From Alkalibacter rhizosphaerae (GTDB lineage Bacteria > Bacillota > Clostridia > Eubacteriales > Alkalibacteraceae): a stretch of DNA of 64,000 nucleotides. Shown piece by piece: positions 62,079-64,000 of this stretch. The stretch covers positions 682,001 to 746,000 of the forward strand of contig NZ_CP071444.1 in assembly GCF_017352215.1 (NCBI RefSeq), in the 5' to 3' direction. The notes beneath the pieces were generated by a model. The model did no database searches. It was not told the origin of the DNA and was given only the letters and a program-made list of their open reading frames with translations. Each line of letters opens with the position of its first letter. Positions within the stretch are counted from its first letter, which is position 1. A program made the translations under genes and the position numbers.

Positions 62079-63536
62079 TTATTCTGCTAAAGATGCAGCG
62101 TTGGAACCTGCAACACGTCCAAAAGTCAGACACATCTGAATGGATGTACCACTTGCTGGATATACTTTGTTGTAGAAGTTTCCATTTGCCACTTCACCTG
62201 CCGCATACAGACCTTTGATCGGTTCTCCTGCAGCATCCAAAACTTCAGCATCCAGATTTGTTTCGATTCCTGTCATGGTTCCCAAAATGGCGGGAATCAC
62301 TTTTACAGCGTAAAAATCTCCCTTGGCAATGGCCGGATGACCGGTCACATTTTTACCAAATTGGGTGTCTTCGCCGTTGGCGATCATTTCATTATAATTG
62401 TCTACAGTTGCTTGAAATTGTTCTGCATCGATTCCTGCAGCTACCGCTAATTCTTCCAACGTGGCGGCTTTAAATGCCGAACCTTTTTCCACTGCTTTAT
62501 CCAATGCTTCCATGTATGTATTTCCATCAAATATCAAATATCCGACTTGTTCCGGTTGCTTGATCAGTTCCTCGTAAAAAATCGGGTAGTCGATGCTTTC
62601 ATTCACAAATCGATTTCCATCCTTGTTCACATAAAGGTAAGGCATCCACATCAACATGCACACATCGGTGGTATATGCCACTTCCCCTTCAACCGCTCTA
62701 AAACCGATGACACCGCCGTTGGATAAAACATTTGCTCCCATCTCTTTGGCCATGAGCAAACCGTCTCCTTCATTTCCTTGACCTGCAAAACTCAAATGTC
62801 CATCCGCTTGCGGCGCATATTCCTTGACCAATTCAACGCTTCGATCAAATCCTCCTGTTGCGATGACTACTGCTTTAGATTCAACGATTAGTTCGTTTCC
62901 GTCCTTGTCTACCGCTTTCACACCGGAGACCGCTCCATTTTCATCCTTTAACAGTTCTGTCGCCTCTGTTTGCAGTAATATTTCTACATTCTTGGATTTT
63001 GCGTATTCTTCCATAGGTCTGATAATGCCACCACCATGTTCCGGCGATGTCACTGCTCTGGCAACGGGGCTGATCCCTGTAGGAGCAGGCGCACCGAATT
63101 CAACACCCATATCCACCAACCAGTCGATGGTTTCACCGGATCGCTCCGCTACAAATTGAAGGTAGGCCGGATCGTTTTTACCATCAGCTCTCTCCGTCCA
63201 ATAGCTGACCAGATCGTCTACACTATCTTCCACGCCGGCTGCTTCATGAAGCTTGGATCCTGTTCCATACACGATCCCTCCGGACAAAATGGTGCTCCCA
63301 CCGGTAACCGGCAATTTTTCCAGCAAGGCAACACTTGCTCCACCTTCTGCTGCCTCAATGGCGGCAGCCAGTCCTGCTGCACCTGCTCCCAAAACGACCA
63401 CGTCATATTGTTTCGTCGTGATATTTCCATTATCTTCTCCATCATTGCCGGCATTGTCGGCACATCCGAAAAGTAATCCAGTAATCATGAATATGGCAAT
63501 AAGTAAGGCTACGCTTTTCATTCTTCTCATGTTCAT
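62079..63536 (-). CDS. Lipoprotein FAD-dependent fumarate reductase-like flavoprotein
   Basis: A 485-residue enzyme of the FrdA/flavocytochrome c FAD_binding_2 family. The signal peptide ends in LLFGC (lipobox), then an acidic linker. YDVVVLGAGAAGLAAAIEAAE is the FAD Rossmann motif; EKLPVTGGSTILSGGIV and the end LYAAGEVANGNFYNKVYPASG match. It lacks a fused FMN domain, which is encoded separately 21 bp upstream. Probably reduces an alkene-type acceptor such as fumarate or urocanate at the outer surface. GGAGGATCCCA precedes the ATG. Confidence 0.92.
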   Translation of the reverse strand: MNMRRMKSVALLIAIFMITGLLFGCADNAGNDGEDNGNITTKQYDVVVLGAGAAGLAAAIEAAEGGASVALLEKLPVTGGSTILSGGIVYGTGSKLHEAAGVEDSVDDLVSYWTERADGKNDPAYLQFVAERSGETIDWLVDMGVEFGAPAPTGISPVARAVTSPEHGGGIIRPMEEYAKSKNVEILLQTEATELLKDENGAVSGVKAVDKDGNELIVESKAVVIATGGFDRSVELVKEYAPQADGHLSFAGQGNEGDGLLMAKEMGANVLSNGGVIGFRAVEGEVAYTTDVCMLMWMPYLYVNKDGNRFVNESIDYPIFYEELIKQPEQVGYLIFDGNTYMEALDKAVEKGSAFKAATLEELAVAAGIDAEQFQATVDNYNEMIANGEDTQFGKNVTGHPAIAKGDFYAVKVIPAILGTMTGIETNLDAEVLDAAGEPIKGLYAAGEVANGNFYNKVYPASGTSIQMCLTFGRVAGSNAASLAE

Positions 63537-63557
63537 TGGGATCCTCCTGTTTTATAA

Positions 63558-63899
63558 TTATTCCGCTTTGCTCAATGCATCGGATACTGCTTGCATGATG
63601 CCGTCGGATGTATACGTCACTCCTGCAACCACATCCACTTCTGCGCTTTGGTTTTCAACGATGATTTCGGGGATCTGTTCCAGTGCAGGTTCTGAAACGC
63701 CTGGTGATTCACGGTGTTCCACCACTTCCACAGCAGCTATTTTCCCATCTTCTATTGAAACGGAAACGGTGATATCGTCCTGAAGCCCTTCCCCGACCCC
63801 TGTATAGGTACCGTCCTGCCATTTGGGTCCGCCGGCACATCCGAATGCAAAAGCAACCATCAACGTCAATAAAGCAAATAAAAGCAACTTCTTCTTCAT
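63558..63899 (-). CDS. FMN-binding-domain lipoprotein (flavinylated electron carrier)
   Basis: A 113-residue protein with a signal peptide ending in FAFGC (lipobox) and an FMN_bind domain: WQDGTYTGVGEG at the start and VVAGVTYTSDGI near the end, where the Thr/Ser is the usual covalent FMN site added by ApbE. It likely delivers electrons to the adjacent lipoprotein reductase. GGAGGTTAAAG precedes the ATG. No apbE gene is in the window. Confidence 0.92.
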   Translation of the reverse strand: MKKKLLLFALLTLMVAFAFGCAGGPKWQDGTYTGVGEGLQDDITVSVSIEDGKIAAVEVVEHRESPGVSEPALEQIPEIIVENQSAEVDVVAGVTYTSDGIMQAVSDALSKAE

Positions 63900-64000
63900 C
63901 TTTAACCTCCATTTTCATTCGTTATTTAACAAACGATATGCTGGAAAAAAAATGATATGTCATCATAAGGAAAACGGACTTCTCGCATTTTAGATCCCGG

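Overview
The window is a stretch of chromosome from a strictly anaerobic, low-to-mid GC Gram-positive bacterium of the class Clostridia, possibly Eubacteriaceae-like and with acetogen or methylotroph traits. The evidence is strong AGGAGG-type ribosome sites, TTG and GTG starts, SigI/RsgI and TipA-type MerR regulators, tungsten-type aldehyde oxidoreductases, several corrinoid methyltransferase sets, two cobalamin riboswitches and lipoprotein flavin enzymes. No rRNA, tRNA, CRISPR array or intact insertion sequence was recognised. Taxon placement is inference from gene content only.

Layout. 1-7.4 kb (minus): the start of an aldehyde:ferredoxin oxidoreductase (AOR) gene cut by the window edge, the nickel-pincer cofactor genes larC-larE-larB, and ppx-ppk1 for polyphosphate. 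7.4-11.7 kb: a frameshifted PAS/GGDEF protein, an MFS transporter and a PaiA-like acetyltransferase. 11.75-17.15 kb: an operon encoding a Tat-signal ferredoxin lipoprotein, a YdhV-like W/Mo oxidoreductase, an unknown protein, FdhD, TatA and TatC, with promoter and terminator both visible. 17.3-25.5 kb: DbpA-type helicase, a SorE-like sugar-phosphate dehydrogenase with a divergent DeoR regulator, a radical-SAM DNA repair pair and an HD-GYP/GGDEF protein. 25.5-35.1 kb: asnB, a thioredoxin-like protein, an orphan cobalamin riboswitch, a PNPOx-like protein, a GH3 glycosidase, a divergent YidC-like protein, an SDR and a universal stress protein. 35.1-45.5 kb: a degraded or recoded ORF, a molybdopterin oxidoreductase with an MFS transporter, GDPD, MerR, sigI-rsgI, nitroreductase, nuclease and a PucR regulator.

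45.5-55.1 kb is the most distinctive region. It holds four UROD-superfamily (methyltransferase-like) proteins, three corrinoid proteins and a GntR/HutC regulator, interleaved with a flavin reductase-like gene and a DUF3784 gene. Two corrinoid-protein/methyltransferase units form a tandem duplication, each with its own promoter and an almost identical 22-bp operator-like box. 55.1-64 kb: a ferredoxin, an AI-2E-type permease, a cobalamin-riboswitch operon (Zn dehydrogenase, divergent TrpD-like phosphoribosyltransferase, small protein), several small conserved proteins, a Crp/Fnr regulator, and a two-gene lipoprotein flavin reductase with a separate FMN-binding partner.

How it fits together: the cell appears to run corrinoid-dependent methyl transfer from unknown methylated substrates, tungsten/molybdenum aldehyde- or acid-type redox chemistry partly outside the membrane through Tat, and extracytosolic flavin electron transfer, with B12 supply monitored by riboswitches. 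No enzyme substrate can be fixed from sequence alone.
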